Origin: Lachnospiraceae bacterium NK4A144
GTDB lineage: Bacteria > Bacillota > Clostridia > Lachnospirales > Lachnospiraceae
Direction of reading: 5' to 3'
Assembly (NCBI GenBank): GCA_000424365.1
Contig: AUJT01000001.1
Location: 124,001-188,000 of the forward strand
Length of the DNA stretch: 64,000 nucleotides
Below, one piece after another: positions 42,892 through 52,156 of the stretch (within the stretch, counting starts at the first letter, position 1; the number at the start of each line of letters is the position of its first letter). The translations under genes and the position numbers were made by a program. The notes under the pieces are model-generated. The model was given only the letters and a program-made list of their open reading frames with translations, had not been told where the DNA came from and ran no database searches.

Positions 42892-43731
42892 ATGGGAGAT
42901 GCACTACATCTGGTGAGGGTGCGGGAAGGACTGGTAAATTACTATTCCTACATCCCGGAAAATTTAATATATCTCCTGCATGACAGAAGTACGGTGGCAG
43001 TATCCGCAGTATGGAGACAGACAATCTGCGGTACAGCAATAGCAGAGAGGATCGGAGACGCGGTAGAGCTTCGGAGCATCTATGTGGATTCGGCTTATCG
43101 GAATATAGGTTTGGCGGTCTATATACTAAAGGGGCTCATAGCAACTGCCCGTGAAGAAGGTGTGACGGAAGTCTACGCGCATTACACCAGGAAAACTCTT
43201 AGTAAGCATGAAAGCATACTTACAAGATCAGGGTTTGCAGAACCTAAAGCCTCGGCTGATGGCTTTACCATTGCAGTAGGTGAGATACCGGCAATCCCGG
43301 ATCCGGATATCCCATACAAGGATTACACCCTTGAAAATGCTCCGGAGGAACTATTGGATACGTACAGAAATATGTGCAGGAGAAATGAACTTCCGGGCTA
43401 TGTAAATGTATTAAATGTCAGAAATCCGCTTAAAGATATATCATTTCTCATTGCGGATGGTAAAAAGATCGCAGGTGTACTAATCGGTGAAGAAAATGCA
43501 TCGGGGCTCAGACTGGCAGGTCTCTATTCGCCGCCGGAATACCGTGGAAAAGGATCGTCGATCAAATTATTGAGTCTGGCTCTTACGGAAGCACAGAAGC
43601 AGTACCCGAAAGAAACACTGCTAACGATCGATGCGATCTCTAAAGGAGCCATCAGGCTATGTGAGAAATTACTTCCGAGGAATTCACTGATTTCAAAAGA
43701 AACGGAAATGTGTGCCGTATGTAAAATATGA
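42892..43731 (+). CDS. Tandem GNAT-type acetyltransferase protein
   Basis: A 279-residue protein with two GNAT-like halves. The first has IYVDSAYRNIGLAVYILKGL near residues 62-82 with a degraded acetyl-CoA loop. The second has the intact-looking loop YSPPEYRGKGSSIKLLSLAL near residues 205-225. An acetyl-CoA-dependent activity is plausible for the second half. It stands alone with its own GGGGAG ribosome site between the ATPase and the Lys/Glu-rich gene. It could modify an injection-system protein or protect against a cargo, but neither is shown. Confidence 0.82.
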   Translation: MGDALHLVRVREGLVNYYSYIPENLIYLLHDRSTVAVSAVWRQTICGTAIAERIGDAVELRSIYVDSAYRNIGLAVYILKGLIATAREEGVTEVYAHYTRKTLSKHESILTRSGFAEPKASADGFTIAVGEIPAIPDPDIPYKDYTLENAPEELLDTYRNMCRRNELPGYVNVLNVRNPLKDISFLIADGKKIAGVLIGEENASGLRLAGLYSPPEYRGKGSSIKLLSLALTEAQKQYPKETLLTIDAISKGAIRLCEKLLPRNSLISKETEMCAVCKI

Positions 43732-43764
43732 TATCGTGAAGGATTTTTTTAGAGGAGCATAAAT

Positions 43765-45465
43765 ATGTTTGACGAACTGCTAAAGAGAGCGCAAGAACAA
43801 AAAAAAGAGGGCGAAAGTGATCAAGGGGGGCAAAACGCCTCTACAGAAAAAGGTAAAGAGCAGCTGGAAGATATTTTAGAGGTTGCGGATGACCAAAAAA
43901 AAGAGTTGGATGCGCCTAATTCTTCTTTGGCTGAGTCTGGAGAACAGAAAGGTGAGACAGCTAAGCCGGATGAAGTAGCTACAGGTGGAAAGGTTGATGC
44001 AGGCACGCAGACGGAAACACCCACTACAACAGAAGCTACAGGTACAAAGACCGAAGAGACGACAGAGGAGGCTGAGAAAGCGAAGCCGCCTGAAGATGTA
44101 ATGAAAGCATCGGAGGTTCTTGAGAAAGAGATAAAGGAATCAAAGGAAGAAGGCGCAAAAGAAGCATCCGGTGAAGATAAAGAGGCAAAGCCTAAGAGCG
44201 AAGAGAAAGCAAAGCCTCTGATTCAGGTTTTCTCTAATAAGTTCAGCTTCGAAGGACTGGCATCACTCTTTAATGGCGGAGGTAATAAAAAGAGTGATGA
44301 AGATAAGGAAAAGGAAGAAGAGGCTGCGGATCAGACAGAAGAGAAGACAGAAGAGAAAAAGGATGAAAAGAAGAGCTTCTGGGGTAAGATCGGTGATGCA
44401 ATAACCGGAGGTTTGTCTAAGGTCGGACCGAAAATCATGGATATGGCATCGAAGAAAGTAGATGAATACATGAAGGATCCGGACAAGCTCAAAGCGGATG
44501 CTAAAAAGGTTGGCGGTGCAGTAAAGACAGCCGGACAATATGCATGGAAGGGTATAAAAGCTGTAGGAAGCGGCATCAAAAAGGGTGCAATGGCAATAGG
44601 AAGCGGCATCAAGAAAGGCGCAAGTGCAGTTTATAACAAGATCGGTGAGAAGATCTACGGTGAAGATAAATGGGATGAAATGCAGGAAGCAAAGGAAATA
44701 AAAGCAGAAGAAGAGGAAGAGAAAGAGGCTGAGAAGAAAGAAAGGAAGGCCGAGAGAGAAGCTGAAAGAGAACGGAAACGAGCCGAAAGAGCAAAGGGAA
44801 GAGAAGAAAGGAGAGCTGCAAGGAAGGCCGCAAGAGAGGCAAAGAAAAATGGAAAACCTGTCGATGCCAACGCTGAAGGAGAACAAAAGCAGTCGGAAGA
44901 TGCAGGAAAAGGAAATAATGGTGAAGTAGATCCTAAGACATTTAAGAATTTATTCGGAATAAGTCCGGAAGAGGCTAAAGCGCGTAAAAAGGGAGCTGGA
45001 GCAAACGGAAAATCTAAGGGTAAAGAAGACATCGAAAAGGAACTCAGAGAAATAGATAAAAATATTACTGTAACGGATGAAGAGATCGAAGAATTCTTTG
45101 CTGAAGGAGGAGATGAAGAAAAAGCGAATAAACCTGAGGAAGAATCTGAAGGAATTGAATTGGATGATCTTGATGAAGACGGCAAAAAGAAAAAGCCGGA
45201 AGATCAAGAACCTGTAGACGGAGCAGTTGATCTCCATAAGAATATGCCTATTGTTAAGAAAAATAAGCCAAGTAAAAAAGAACCTAAATTAGATGATGAC
45301 CAGGAACCTATAGTTGAAGCTCCTAAAGATCCTAAGCCTGAAGAGCAGAAACCGGAGGAAAATCCAAAACCACAGGAAAAAGCAGAGGATGAAGAGTTTG
45401 AATGGGATCCGCTGGGAATTCAAAAGTTCCCAAAGAAACCGAAGCAAAAGAATGCACAGAAATAG
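43765..45465 (+). CDS. Lys/Glu-rich unknown protein with glycine-rich amphipathic repeats
   Basis: A 566-residue, extremely charged protein. Residues 1-155 and about 300-566 are Lys/Glu/Pro-rich and likely disordered, including a KERKAEREAERERKRAE-type helix. A central segment (about 155-300) looks folded or membrane-active. It has VFSNKFSFEGLASLFNGGG, then SFWGKIGDAITGGLSKVG, and tandem GSGIKKGAMAI / GSGIKKGASAV repeats ending in YNKIGEKIYG. No known domain is recognised. It is encoded after the ATPase inside the locus, where eCIS cargo often lies, so it is a candidate payload or payload carrier. It could also be a scaffold. Confidence 0.6.
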   Translation: MFDELLKRAQEQKKEGESDQGGQNASTEKGKEQLEDILEVADDQKKELDAPNSSLAESGEQKGETAKPDEVATGGKVDAGTQTETPTTTEATGTKTEETTEEAEKAKPPEDVMKASEVLEKEIKESKEEGAKEASGEDKEAKPKSEEKAKPLIQVFSNKFSFEGLASLFNGGGNKKSDEDKEKEEEAADQTEEKTEEKKDEKKSFWGKIGDAITGGLSKVGPKIMDMASKKVDEYMKDPDKLKADAKKVGGAVKTAGQYAWKGIKAVGSGIKKGAMAIGSGIKKGASAVYNKIGEKIYGEDKWDEMQEAKEIKAEEEEEKEAEKKERKAEREAERERKRAERAKGREERRAARKAAREAKKNGKPVDANAEGEQKQSEDAGKGNNGEVDPKTFKNLFGISPEEAKARKKGAGANGKSKGKEDIEKELREIDKNITVTDEEIEEFFAEGGDEEKANKPEEESEGIELDDLDEDGKKKKPEDQEPVDGAVDLHKNMPIVKKNKPSKKEPKLDDDQEPIVEAPKDPKPEEQKPEENPKPQEKAEDEEFEWDPLGIQKFPKKPKQKNAQK

Positions 45466-45478
45466 GATGTGAAGCAAT

Positions 45479-47509
45479 ATGCAGAAGAAAACAAAAAAGC
45501 GAATAGGTAGGCTTAGTTTTAAACTTTTTGCACTGTTTTTCTTATTTTCAATCGGGCTTCTATTTCTGTCAATTGACTCGGGTTTTAGGATCTTTCGCGC
45601 ATCAGCTATCTATCAGAGCCTCGGATTTGAGCAGGGAATATCGTCGTATATAGCAGGGCTTATGGAAGAAAAATATCCTGACTATATGAAATCCGATGAG
45701 ATACTGGACAGTGATGAGTATGATGATCTTCAGGAAGATATTATAGCGATAACACGTTCTGTCAAAATGAAACAGGTTTGTGTTGTAAAGTATGTAATGA
45801 ATGGAGATGCGATTGAAGCTTATTACATTGCCGGCGCCGGTGACATGATAGATGGGGCAGAGTTTTTAGAACTCCTGGATATGGATGAAGTAGATTATGG
45901 GGTTGCACAAGATATACTACAATATGGTGAGCCTCTGCAATATCAGGAAACCAGTAAAAAACAGGAGAATGATCAATGGCTTTCTGTGGTATCCCCTATA
46001 AAAATTGATGAAAAAGTATGCGGTATTGCATACGTTTCGTCTCCGGTTGAAAGAGACGCTCTGATAAGTGAAGATGTTAAAGAGTCTATAACTTTCGCAC
46101 TCATAGAGATGCTGGCATGGATCATTGGACTCGTAATAGTACTCATAGTTATCTCGAGTCTGATGATCGTGAGACCTGTCGTTACGATGACAAGACAGGT
46201 AATGAATTATTCTGTAGATTATTCGGATGAGGCGTTTAAAAAAGATATCAAGACACACGATGAACTGCAGACTCTTTACGAGACATTCAGAACTCTATCA
46301 GACAATATAAAACGGCATACCATAGAGCAGGCAGAGAAAGCAGCAGAAGAAGAAAGACGTGCAACAGAGTACAGGATGGCTACCGAGATGAGGGAGTCAA
46401 TCCTTCCGGAACAATTTAACAAACAGGAAGATCTGTTCCTTGATATTGGAGGAAAGATAATTAAGTCAGGTACTCCTTCCGGTGATTTTTATGACTGGTT
46501 TGAAGGAACTGACGGCAGGATCTTCTTTATAACTGCATCTATTGATGAGACAAGCATGGTCGCTGCGACATATCTAACGATCACTCATGCAATCCTCCGG
46601 AGTTACCTCATGTCGGAGAATAACTTAAAAGAGAGTATGTCAAAGATAAATGAGCAGATATTTAGAAATGTTGGCAGAGATCATCCGGTAAGACTTTTCC
46701 TCGGAGTTATCGATACTAATGAAGGTATACTCTATTACGTGAACTGCGGAAGTACGCCGCCTTTTATCATAAGAAAAGGTGCACGTGCGGAAGCACTGTC
46801 GGGAAGAGTCTATGAGTCTCTTGGTTTAAGCGAAAACGTAAGTTACATGCCGGAAAAGATAGAACTGCACTATAATGACAGGATCTATCTCCTTGATAAG
46901 TATCTGGATAAAGGAATCGTGGGAAGCGACGGGGAAACATACACTACCGGAAATATCCTACGGATATTGGAGCAGTTTGAGAGCCGTAATGAAAGTGCTT
47001 CTGAAAATCTGCTCAGGATAGAAAGTGATATCACAAACTTCCTGGGTGGAAACGAGATCGCACACGATGTACTACTGGTTGCTGCAAAGTTTACGAGACC
47101 TAATAAGGAACTTGCGGAGATGATCCTTCCTCCTGTGATGAACAATTATTCGCAGCTGCAGAATTTCCTTAAGCTGCAGATGAAACAAAATCACGTCGAA
47201 GGCAAGGATTATGCAAAGATACTGGTAGTATCGGAAGAACTTTTCTCGCTTCTATGCAGGTACTCCAAAGGCGGCAGGATCCGGACAGTATGTAAGTGTA
47301 AGGAAGAGGAAAAAGAATTTGCTTTTGAAATGGTAGTGACTTTCAAGGGCGGAGACGAAGAAGTTGACTTCACGTCTCAGGAGAACAATGCTATCGAGTT
47401 CATACGAAACAATATGGACAGTTTTGAACTCACTACTGCTGAAAATCGTATAACGGCAGTGGCAGTAAAGAAATACACGATAATAAGTAAAGATAAAAAG
47501 GAATCGTAA
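45479..47509 (+). CDS. Membrane SpoIIE/PP2C-like protein with missing catalytic residues
   Basis: A 676-residue protein. TM1 is at about 14-32, an outside sensor domain follows, then TM2 at about 206-234, HAMP and coiled coil. A SpoIIE/RsbU-type PP2C domain covers about 300-545. It keeps SGDFYDWF and the final aspartate in HDVLLVAAKF, plus YVNCGSTPPFII. The GD(x)SG(x)G motif is altered to TASIDETSMVAA and the TDG motif to LLDKYLDKG. The last 120 residues resemble an anti-sigma-type GHKL domain, but the N-box asparagine is not evident (EELFSLLCRYSKGG). It is the last gene before the locus terminator. A phosphatase or partner-switch role is inferred, and activity is uncertain. Confidence 0.8.
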   Translation: MQKKTKKRIGRLSFKLFALFFLFSIGLLFLSIDSGFRIFRASAIYQSLGFEQGISSYIAGLMEEKYPDYMKSDEILDSDEYDDLQEDIIAITRSVKMKQVCVVKYVMNGDAIEAYYIAGAGDMIDGAEFLELLDMDEVDYGVAQDILQYGEPLQYQETSKKQENDQWLSVVSPIKIDEKVCGIAYVSSPVERDALISEDVKESITFALIEMLAWIIGLVIVLIVISSLMIVRPVVTMTRQVMNYSVDYSDEAFKKDIKTHDELQTLYETFRTLSDNIKRHTIEQAEKAAEEERRATEYRMATEMRESILPEQFNKQEDLFLDIGGKIIKSGTPSGDFYDWFEGTDGRIFFITASIDETSMVAATYLTITHAILRSYLMSENNLKESMSKINEQIFRNVGRDHPVRLFLGVIDTNEGILYYVNCGSTPPFIIRKGARAEALSGRVYESLGLSENVSYMPEKIELHYNDRIYLLDKYLDKGIVGSDGETYTTGNILRILEQFESRNESASENLLRIESDITNFLGGNEIAHDVLLVAAKFTRPNKELAEMILPPVMNNYSQLQNFLKLQMKQNHVEGKDYAKILVVSEELFSLLCRYSKGGRIRTVCKCKEEEKEFAFEMVVTFKGGDEEVDFTSQENNAIEFIRNNMDSFELTTAENRITAVAVKKYTIISKDKKES

Positions 47510-47510
47510 A

Positions 47511-47557
47511 AAAGGAACCGTAAAGTCTGAAACAAAAAGGCTTTGCGGTTCTTTTTT
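47511..47557 (+). terminator. Terminator ending the injection-system locus
   Basis: AAAGGAACCGTAAAG (47511-47525) pairs with CTTTGCGGTTCTTTT (47541-47555), followed by more T residues. It lies directly after the SpoIIE-like gene. Confidence 0.9.
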
Positions 47558-47665
47558 GTTCAGCATCTACACTCTTAACAAATCTTTAGCTTGCGTAAAG
47601 CCTATATAAAGTCATATGCATTAAACTCATCTAAGTTTTTGAAATAAATGTTTTAGGAGTTCGAT

Positions 47666-49489
47666 ATGCATCTAAAGAAGTTTAAGATCAAAATTAATCG
47701 AAAAAAGGCAGTGCCGGTGATCGTGATAGCGGCAGTGGTCTTGTCTGTAGGTATCGTGGTAAGTGTTAAAAGCGCCAGTGCAAAGACAGATGATACACCT
47801 ACAGTTCAAACAGAGACTGTTACGGTTCAGGATCTCACAAAGAGCATTACTTTATCGGGAAAGATAGTCAGTGCGGCGACCTATCCGGTGTCAGCTCCGC
47901 TTTCTGATGTGGTAGTAAAAAATGTAAATGTAAAGGTTGGAGACCGTGTAAATAAGGGGGATGTGATCGCAGTCCTTGACGGATCATCCATAGAAGCATC
48001 ATTAAAAGGTGCGGAAGAGTCACTTTCAGTCGAAAAGGAAAAGCAGCAGCTGGAGCTGAAACAGGCACAAAGAGCCTTAAATGAAGCACAGGAGACAGCA
48101 GCGCTTCAGGCAGCGAGAGCAGCAGCGGATACAGCAAATGCCATGAAGCAGTATAACGATGCTGTTAATGAAAACGGTTCTTGGCAGAGTTCACTTGCTG
48201 GATCAAATTCAGCAGTGAGCAGCGAAAACGATGCCTATAACAGTGCAAAGGCTGATGTCGACGAAGCAACAAAAAAGTCACGTAAGACAGAGAAAGCACT
48301 TACTGATGCACAAAATTATGCAGACCAGGCAAAAACAAGTCTGTCAGAAAAGGAATCTGCATTAAGTATTGCAAAAGATGCAGAAAAGGCAGCAGAAGAA
48401 GCAGTGAATGAGGCAAAGACCGAAGAAGAAAAGAAGAAAGCTGAAGCTGACCTCGCATCAAAAAAATCTGCAAGAGAACAGGCTGAGAGAGAATATAACA
48501 GTGCGAAAGCCGAGGCATCGACTGCTGAATCGGCGCTTGAAGAAGCAACTGAAAAAAACAATAAAGCAAAGTATAAACTCGAAGATAAGCAGTCAGACCT
48601 TTCAAATGAAGAATCAAAACTCTCGGAAGCAAAGTCAAAGCAGTCTGAAGCGGAAAGCAGTGTAAAGAGTACAAAGGATAGTGTCGAGAGCACAAAGGAA
48701 AGCGCGATAAAGGCTGCTCAGACGGAACAGGATACGAACCGAACAAATGAAAAAGCTGTTCTTGATTCAAAGGATGGACTTAGGAATGCAGAATTAAACA
48801 GTAAGACTTCTCTTATTTCTGCGGAGACCGAAGTTGAAAAGTATAAGAAGCAGATGACCTATCTCACTGTCTCAGCACCATCGGCAGGAATAGTTACTTC
48901 TGTGAGTGTAAAGGCAGGTGATAACTATACCGGCGGCGAGATCGCAGTTGTACAGGATGACAGCGGTTTTAAGGTAAGCGCTTCAGTAGATCAGTATGAT
49001 ATCAGCGACATTGCTCCCGGCATGAAAGCGATCATAAAGACAAACACTACCGGTGACGAGGAAATGGAAGGTGAACTGACTTTTGTATCTCCCGTAACTG
49101 CTGCTGATACGGTAAAGGCTGATAATAATTCATCCACTCAGTCGTCATCGACTTCATCCGGTGGAGATTATCCGATAGAGATAACTATCAAAAAACCAAG
49201 TGAACGTCTCAGAATGGGAATGACAGCAAAGATCACTCTTATCGAAAATGAATCAAAAGGAGCTTTGTCAGTACCCGGTACCTGTATACAGGCGGATGAG
49301 AATGGAAATGATTATGTGACGGTGCAGAATGGAGATGCAACAGAGAATGTGCCTGTGACAAAAGGACTTGTAACTGACTATTACACTGAGATCAGCGGAA
49401 ACGGGATTTCAGAAGGAACACAGATCGTCATGCCTGATACGTATGGTGACGTGGCTGCAGACGGAGGTGTGACAGATGAGTTTTATTGA
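47666..49489 (+). CDS. MacA-like periplasmic-adaptor family protein of an ABC exporter
   Basis: A 607-residue membrane-fusion (HlyD/MacA) protein. An N-terminal TM (about 15-34) precedes the split barrel and lipoyl halves (VGDRVNKGDVIAVLDG near residue 92 and VSAPSAGIVTSVSVKAGD near residue 408). Between them is an unusually long coiled coil of about 270 residues rich in Ala/Glu/Lys. The beta-barrel follows (GMKAIIKTNTTGDEE). It stabilises the MacB-type transporter encoded by the next two genes. The stop overlaps the ATPase start by 14 nt. Confidence 0.92.
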   Translation: MHLKKFKIKINRKKAVPVIVIAAVVLSVGIVVSVKSASAKTDDTPTVQTETVTVQDLTKSITLSGKIVSAATYPVSAPLSDVVVKNVNVKVGDRVNKGDVIAVLDGSSIEASLKGAEESLSVEKEKQQLELKQAQRALNEAQETAALQAARAAADTANAMKQYNDAVNENGSWQSSLAGSNSAVSSENDAYNSAKADVDEATKKSRKTEKALTDAQNYADQAKTSLSEKESALSIAKDAEKAAEEAVNEAKTEEEKKKAEADLASKKSAREQAEREYNSAKAEASTAESALEEATEKNNKAKYKLEDKQSDLSNEESKLSEAKSKQSEAESSVKSTKDSVESTKESAIKAAQTEQDTNRTNEKAVLDSKDGLRNAELNSKTSLISAETEVEKYKKQMTYLTVSAPSAGIVTSVSVKAGDNYTGGEIAVVQDDSGFKVSASVDQYDISDIAPGMKAIIKTNTTGDEEMEGELTFVSPVTAADTVKADNNSSTQSSSTSSGGDYPIEITIKKPSERLRMGMTAKITLIENESKGALSVPGTCIQADENGNDYVTVQNGDATENVPVTKGLVTDYYTEISGNGISEGTQIVMPDTYGDVAADGGVTDEFY

Positions 49490-50195
49490 TGCACCAAAGA
49501 TCATAGATGCTCATGGGATAGTAAAGCGATACAACGAAGGCTCAGAAAATGAATTGGAGATCCTGCATGGAATAGATTTGACTGTCAGAAAAGGTGAGTT
49601 TGTGTCTATAGTCGGTCAGTCGGGTTCCGGAAAATCAACTCTTATGAATATCATAGGCCTTTTGGATCATGCTACAGCAGGGGATTATTTTTTAGATGGT
49701 AAGGATGTCAGCGGACTGAAAGATGATGAGCTTTCACGTATCAGAAATAAAAAGATTGGTTTTGTATTTCAGACCTATAATCTTATACCGCGAACATCGG
49801 CGAGATCAAATGTAGAGCTACCTATGATGTATGCGCGTGTTCCCGAAAGGGAACGGAGAGAGCGTGCTGAGATGCTCCTCGAAATGGTCGGTATGAAAGA
49901 AAGAATGCTCCATACACCGGACGAACTGTCCGGAGGACAGAAGCAGAGGGTGGCAATTGCGAGATCTCTCGTAAACCATCCGTCGATCCTCCTTGCAGAT
50001 GAGCCGACGGGAGCGCTTGACAGCAATACAGGCAGAGTCATCATGAATCTATTTCATGAGTTAAATGAAAAGCATGGTATAACGATAGTCCTCATTACTC
50101 ATTCAAATGAGCTTGCGGAAGAAACACCCCGTATCGTTACGATCTCTGACGGAATGATCATAGGAGAGAGGAAGGGAAGTATCTATGCTGCATGA
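49476..50195 (+). CDS. MacB-type ABC transporter ATP-binding protein
   Basis: A 239-residue ATPase. Walker A is GQSGSGKST near residue 48, Q-loop FQTYNLIPR, signature LSGGQKQRVAIARSL and Walker B ILLADEPTGALD, with H-loop THSNE. This is the LolD/MacB class that powers export or mechanotransmission. The start has GGAGGTGACAG. It overlaps the upstream adaptor by 14 nt and the permease by 11 nt, so the three are one translational unit. Confidence 0.96.
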   Translation: MSFIDAPKIIDAHGIVKRYNEGSENELEILHGIDLTVRKGEFVSIVGQSGSGKSTLMNIIGLLDHATAGDYFLDGKDVSGLKDDELSRIRNKKIGFVFQTYNLIPRTSARSNVELPMMYARVPERERRERAEMLLEMVGMKERMLHTPDELSGGQKQRVAIARSLVNHPSILLADEPTGALDSNTGRVIMNLFHELNEKHGITIVLITHSNELAEETPRIVTISDGMIIGERKGSIYAA

Positions 50196-51456
50196 AAATA
50201 TAAAACTTGCCCTGTCAGGCCTCGCAGCTAATAAGTTACGATCTTTTCTGACTATGCTGGGAATAATCATTGGTATAGCGTCCATCATAGCCATAATGAC
50301 AGTGAGTGATGCCATGAATAATTCGCTGAAAAGTTCCATGGGAGACATGGGAGCAAATAATATTGAGTATTACCTTACAGCAAAGATGAATCCTGATACC
50401 GGAGAGTATCCTGATGAACCTCGCAAGATGAAAAACGATGATTACATCACCGATGAAAAAATGACTGAGATTTTGAAGCAGTTTAAGGGAAAAATCGAAG
50501 GTATCTCACTTACCGAGGAGATCGGCAGTGTGAAGGTCATGGATCAAAAGAAGTATGCCAATATTTCTCTTATCGGGATGAACAGCACGGCGATAACAAA
50601 GAAGCATCTGAAAATGCTTGCCGGAAGGACTTTTGAAAAATCTGAATTTTTGAACTCGGGAAAAACAGCTATCGTATCGGACAGATATATAAACAATCTG
50701 TTTGACGGTGATATGGAAGCAGCACTTGGAAAAACCATGGAAGTGCAGCTTGATAATAAATACTATAAGTACACGATAGTCGGTGTATATGAATATCAGC
50801 AGGCAGGCGGAAGCAGCCAGAATATGGGTAATCCAAACGATATCACTACAGATGCCTATATCCCGCTCCGTACTGCATCTGCACAGAATAAAAGCCTTGG
50901 TGAGTACACATCATTTTCGGTCCTGGCAGCAAAGAATGAAGATCCGGAAATGCTGTCGTATACTATAAAAGAATATATCAACGACCGATATTATAAAAAT
51001 AATGACACCTATGAGATAGACGGCTACAGCATGAAAGCAGAGCTTGAAAGCATGAATTCCATGATGAATACGCAAAAACTTGCATTTGTCGGAATCGGTG
51101 CGCTTTCACTCCTCGTAGGCGGTATCGGTGTCATGAACATAATGATCGTATCCATAACAGAAAGAACCCGTGAGATCGGTACGAGAAAAGCCCTCGGCGC
51201 AACAAATGGTGATATAAGGTTTCAGTTTATCACGGAATCTATTATAGTATGTATGATCGGCGGTATCGCTGGCATAATATCGGGACTGATCCTTGGAATG
51301 GTCATATCCAATATCATGAATTACAAGGGAGTTCCATCTGTGCCGGGAATTATCGCCTGTGTACTGTTTTCTGTTGCGTTCGGTGTATTTTTCGGGTTCT
51401 ATCCGGCGGACAGGGCGGCAAAGATGAACCCGATAGAGGCTTTGAGATATGAGTGA
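50185..51456 (+). CDS. MacB-type ABC transporter permease
   Basis: A 423-residue FtsX/MacB permease. TM1 is in MLGIIIGIASIIAIMTV (about 28-46). A large outside domain of about 250 residues follows, then three C-terminal TMs with the FtsX signature VGGIGVMNIMIVSITERTREIG. It ends FYPADRAAKMNPIEALRYE, typical of MacB. The substrate is unknown; peptides or antibiotics are typical. Confidence 0.95.
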   Translation: MLHENIKLALSGLAANKLRSFLTMLGIIIGIASIIAIMTVSDAMNNSLKSSMGDMGANNIEYYLTAKMNPDTGEYPDEPRKMKNDDYITDEKMTEILKQFKGKIEGISLTEEIGSVKVMDQKKYANISLIGMNSTAITKKHLKMLAGRTFEKSEFLNSGKTAIVSDRYINNLFDGDMEAALGKTMEVQLDNKYYKYTIVGVYEYQQAGGSSQNMGNPNDITTDAYIPLRTASAQNKSLGEYTSFSVLAAKNEDPEMLSYTIKEYINDRYYKNNDTYEIDGYSMKAELESMNSMMNTQKLAFVGIGALSLLVGGIGVMNIMIVSITERTREIGTRKALGATNGDIRFQFITESIIVCMIGGIAGIISGLILGMVISNIMNYKGVPSVPGIIACVLFSVAFGVFFGFYPADRAAKMNPIEALRYE

Positions 51457-52156
51457 TAAAATGTACAAAATATTGATCGCAGAAGATGAATCGGACATTA
51501 TCGAGCTTTTACGTCTGTATCTCGAAAATGCAGGATTTATAGTGATAGGCGCTGCTGATGGAATAGAAGCGTTAAATATAATAGAGTCGGAGCATATCGA
51601 CCTCGCGATCTTTGACATAATGATGCCGAGACTTGACGGATATCAGCTGATAAGAAAAGTCAGAGAGAAGCACAATTTCCCTATAATGGTTCTGTCTGCT
51701 AAAAATCAGGATTCGGATAAGATACTGGGTCTTGATCTGGGGGCGGATGATTACCTTACAAAACCTTTTAATCCGCTGGAGATCGTAGCGCGTGTAAAGT
51801 CAGCTTTGCGGAGATTTTATCAATTAAATGACAATACGCAGGAACAGAACAGCGGCGTGATCAGGGTCGGTGAGATAACGTTAAATACGATCTCCATGTC
51901 AGCGGATAAAAACGGAGAAGAGATACCGCTTACACCTACTGAATTCAAAATCTTGTCTCTTCTCATGCAGAATCCCGGACGTGTATTTACCAGAACACAG
52001 ATATATGAGAGTGTCATGGGCGAATATTATGAAAGTGATGACAACACCATCATGGTACACATCTCGAAGATCCGTGAAAAGATAGAAAAAGACAGCAAAA
52101 AACCGGAGTACTTACTTACGGTAAGGGGGCTTGGCTATAAAATTGCAAAAATGTGA
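51449..52156 (+). CDS. OmpR/PhoB-family response regulator
   Basis: A 235-residue regulator. The receiver has DD pair EDES, phosphoacceptor in FDIMMPRLDG and KPF lysine in LTKPFNPLEI. A C-terminal winged helix (PLTPTEFKILSLLMQNPGRVFTRTQIYE) follows. It overlaps the permease by 8 nt and the kinase by up to 26 nt, so it probably controls the exporter operon in response to the exported compound. Confidence 0.95.
   Translation: MSDKMYKILIAEDESDIIELLRLYLENAGFIVIGAADGIEALNIIESEHIDLAIFDIMMPRLDGYQLIRKVREKHNFPIMVLSAKNQDSDKILGLDLGADDYLTKPFNPLEIVARVKSALRRFYQLNDNTQEQNSGVIRVGEITLNTISMSADKNGEEIPLTPTEFKILSLLMQNPGRVFTRTQIYESVMGEYYESDDNTIMVHISKIREKIEKDSKKPEYLLTVRGLGYKIAKM

Noticed and set aside
44263-45237. 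Several minus-strand frames of 77-207 codons opposite the Lys/Glu-rich gene
   Set aside because: AAG/GAA-rich coding on the plus strand leaves few stops on the other strand. The predicted Phe/Ser/Leu-rich peptides look like shadows.
11206-47560. Complete prophage
   Set aside because: No capsid, portal, terminase, integrase, replication or lysis genes. The ATPase, DUF4255, DUF4280 and LysM genes mark a contractile injection system.
48300-48770. Minus-strand frame opposite the MacA-like coiled coil
   Set aside because: Shadow of a low-complexity Ala/Glu/Lys coding region; no start signal.
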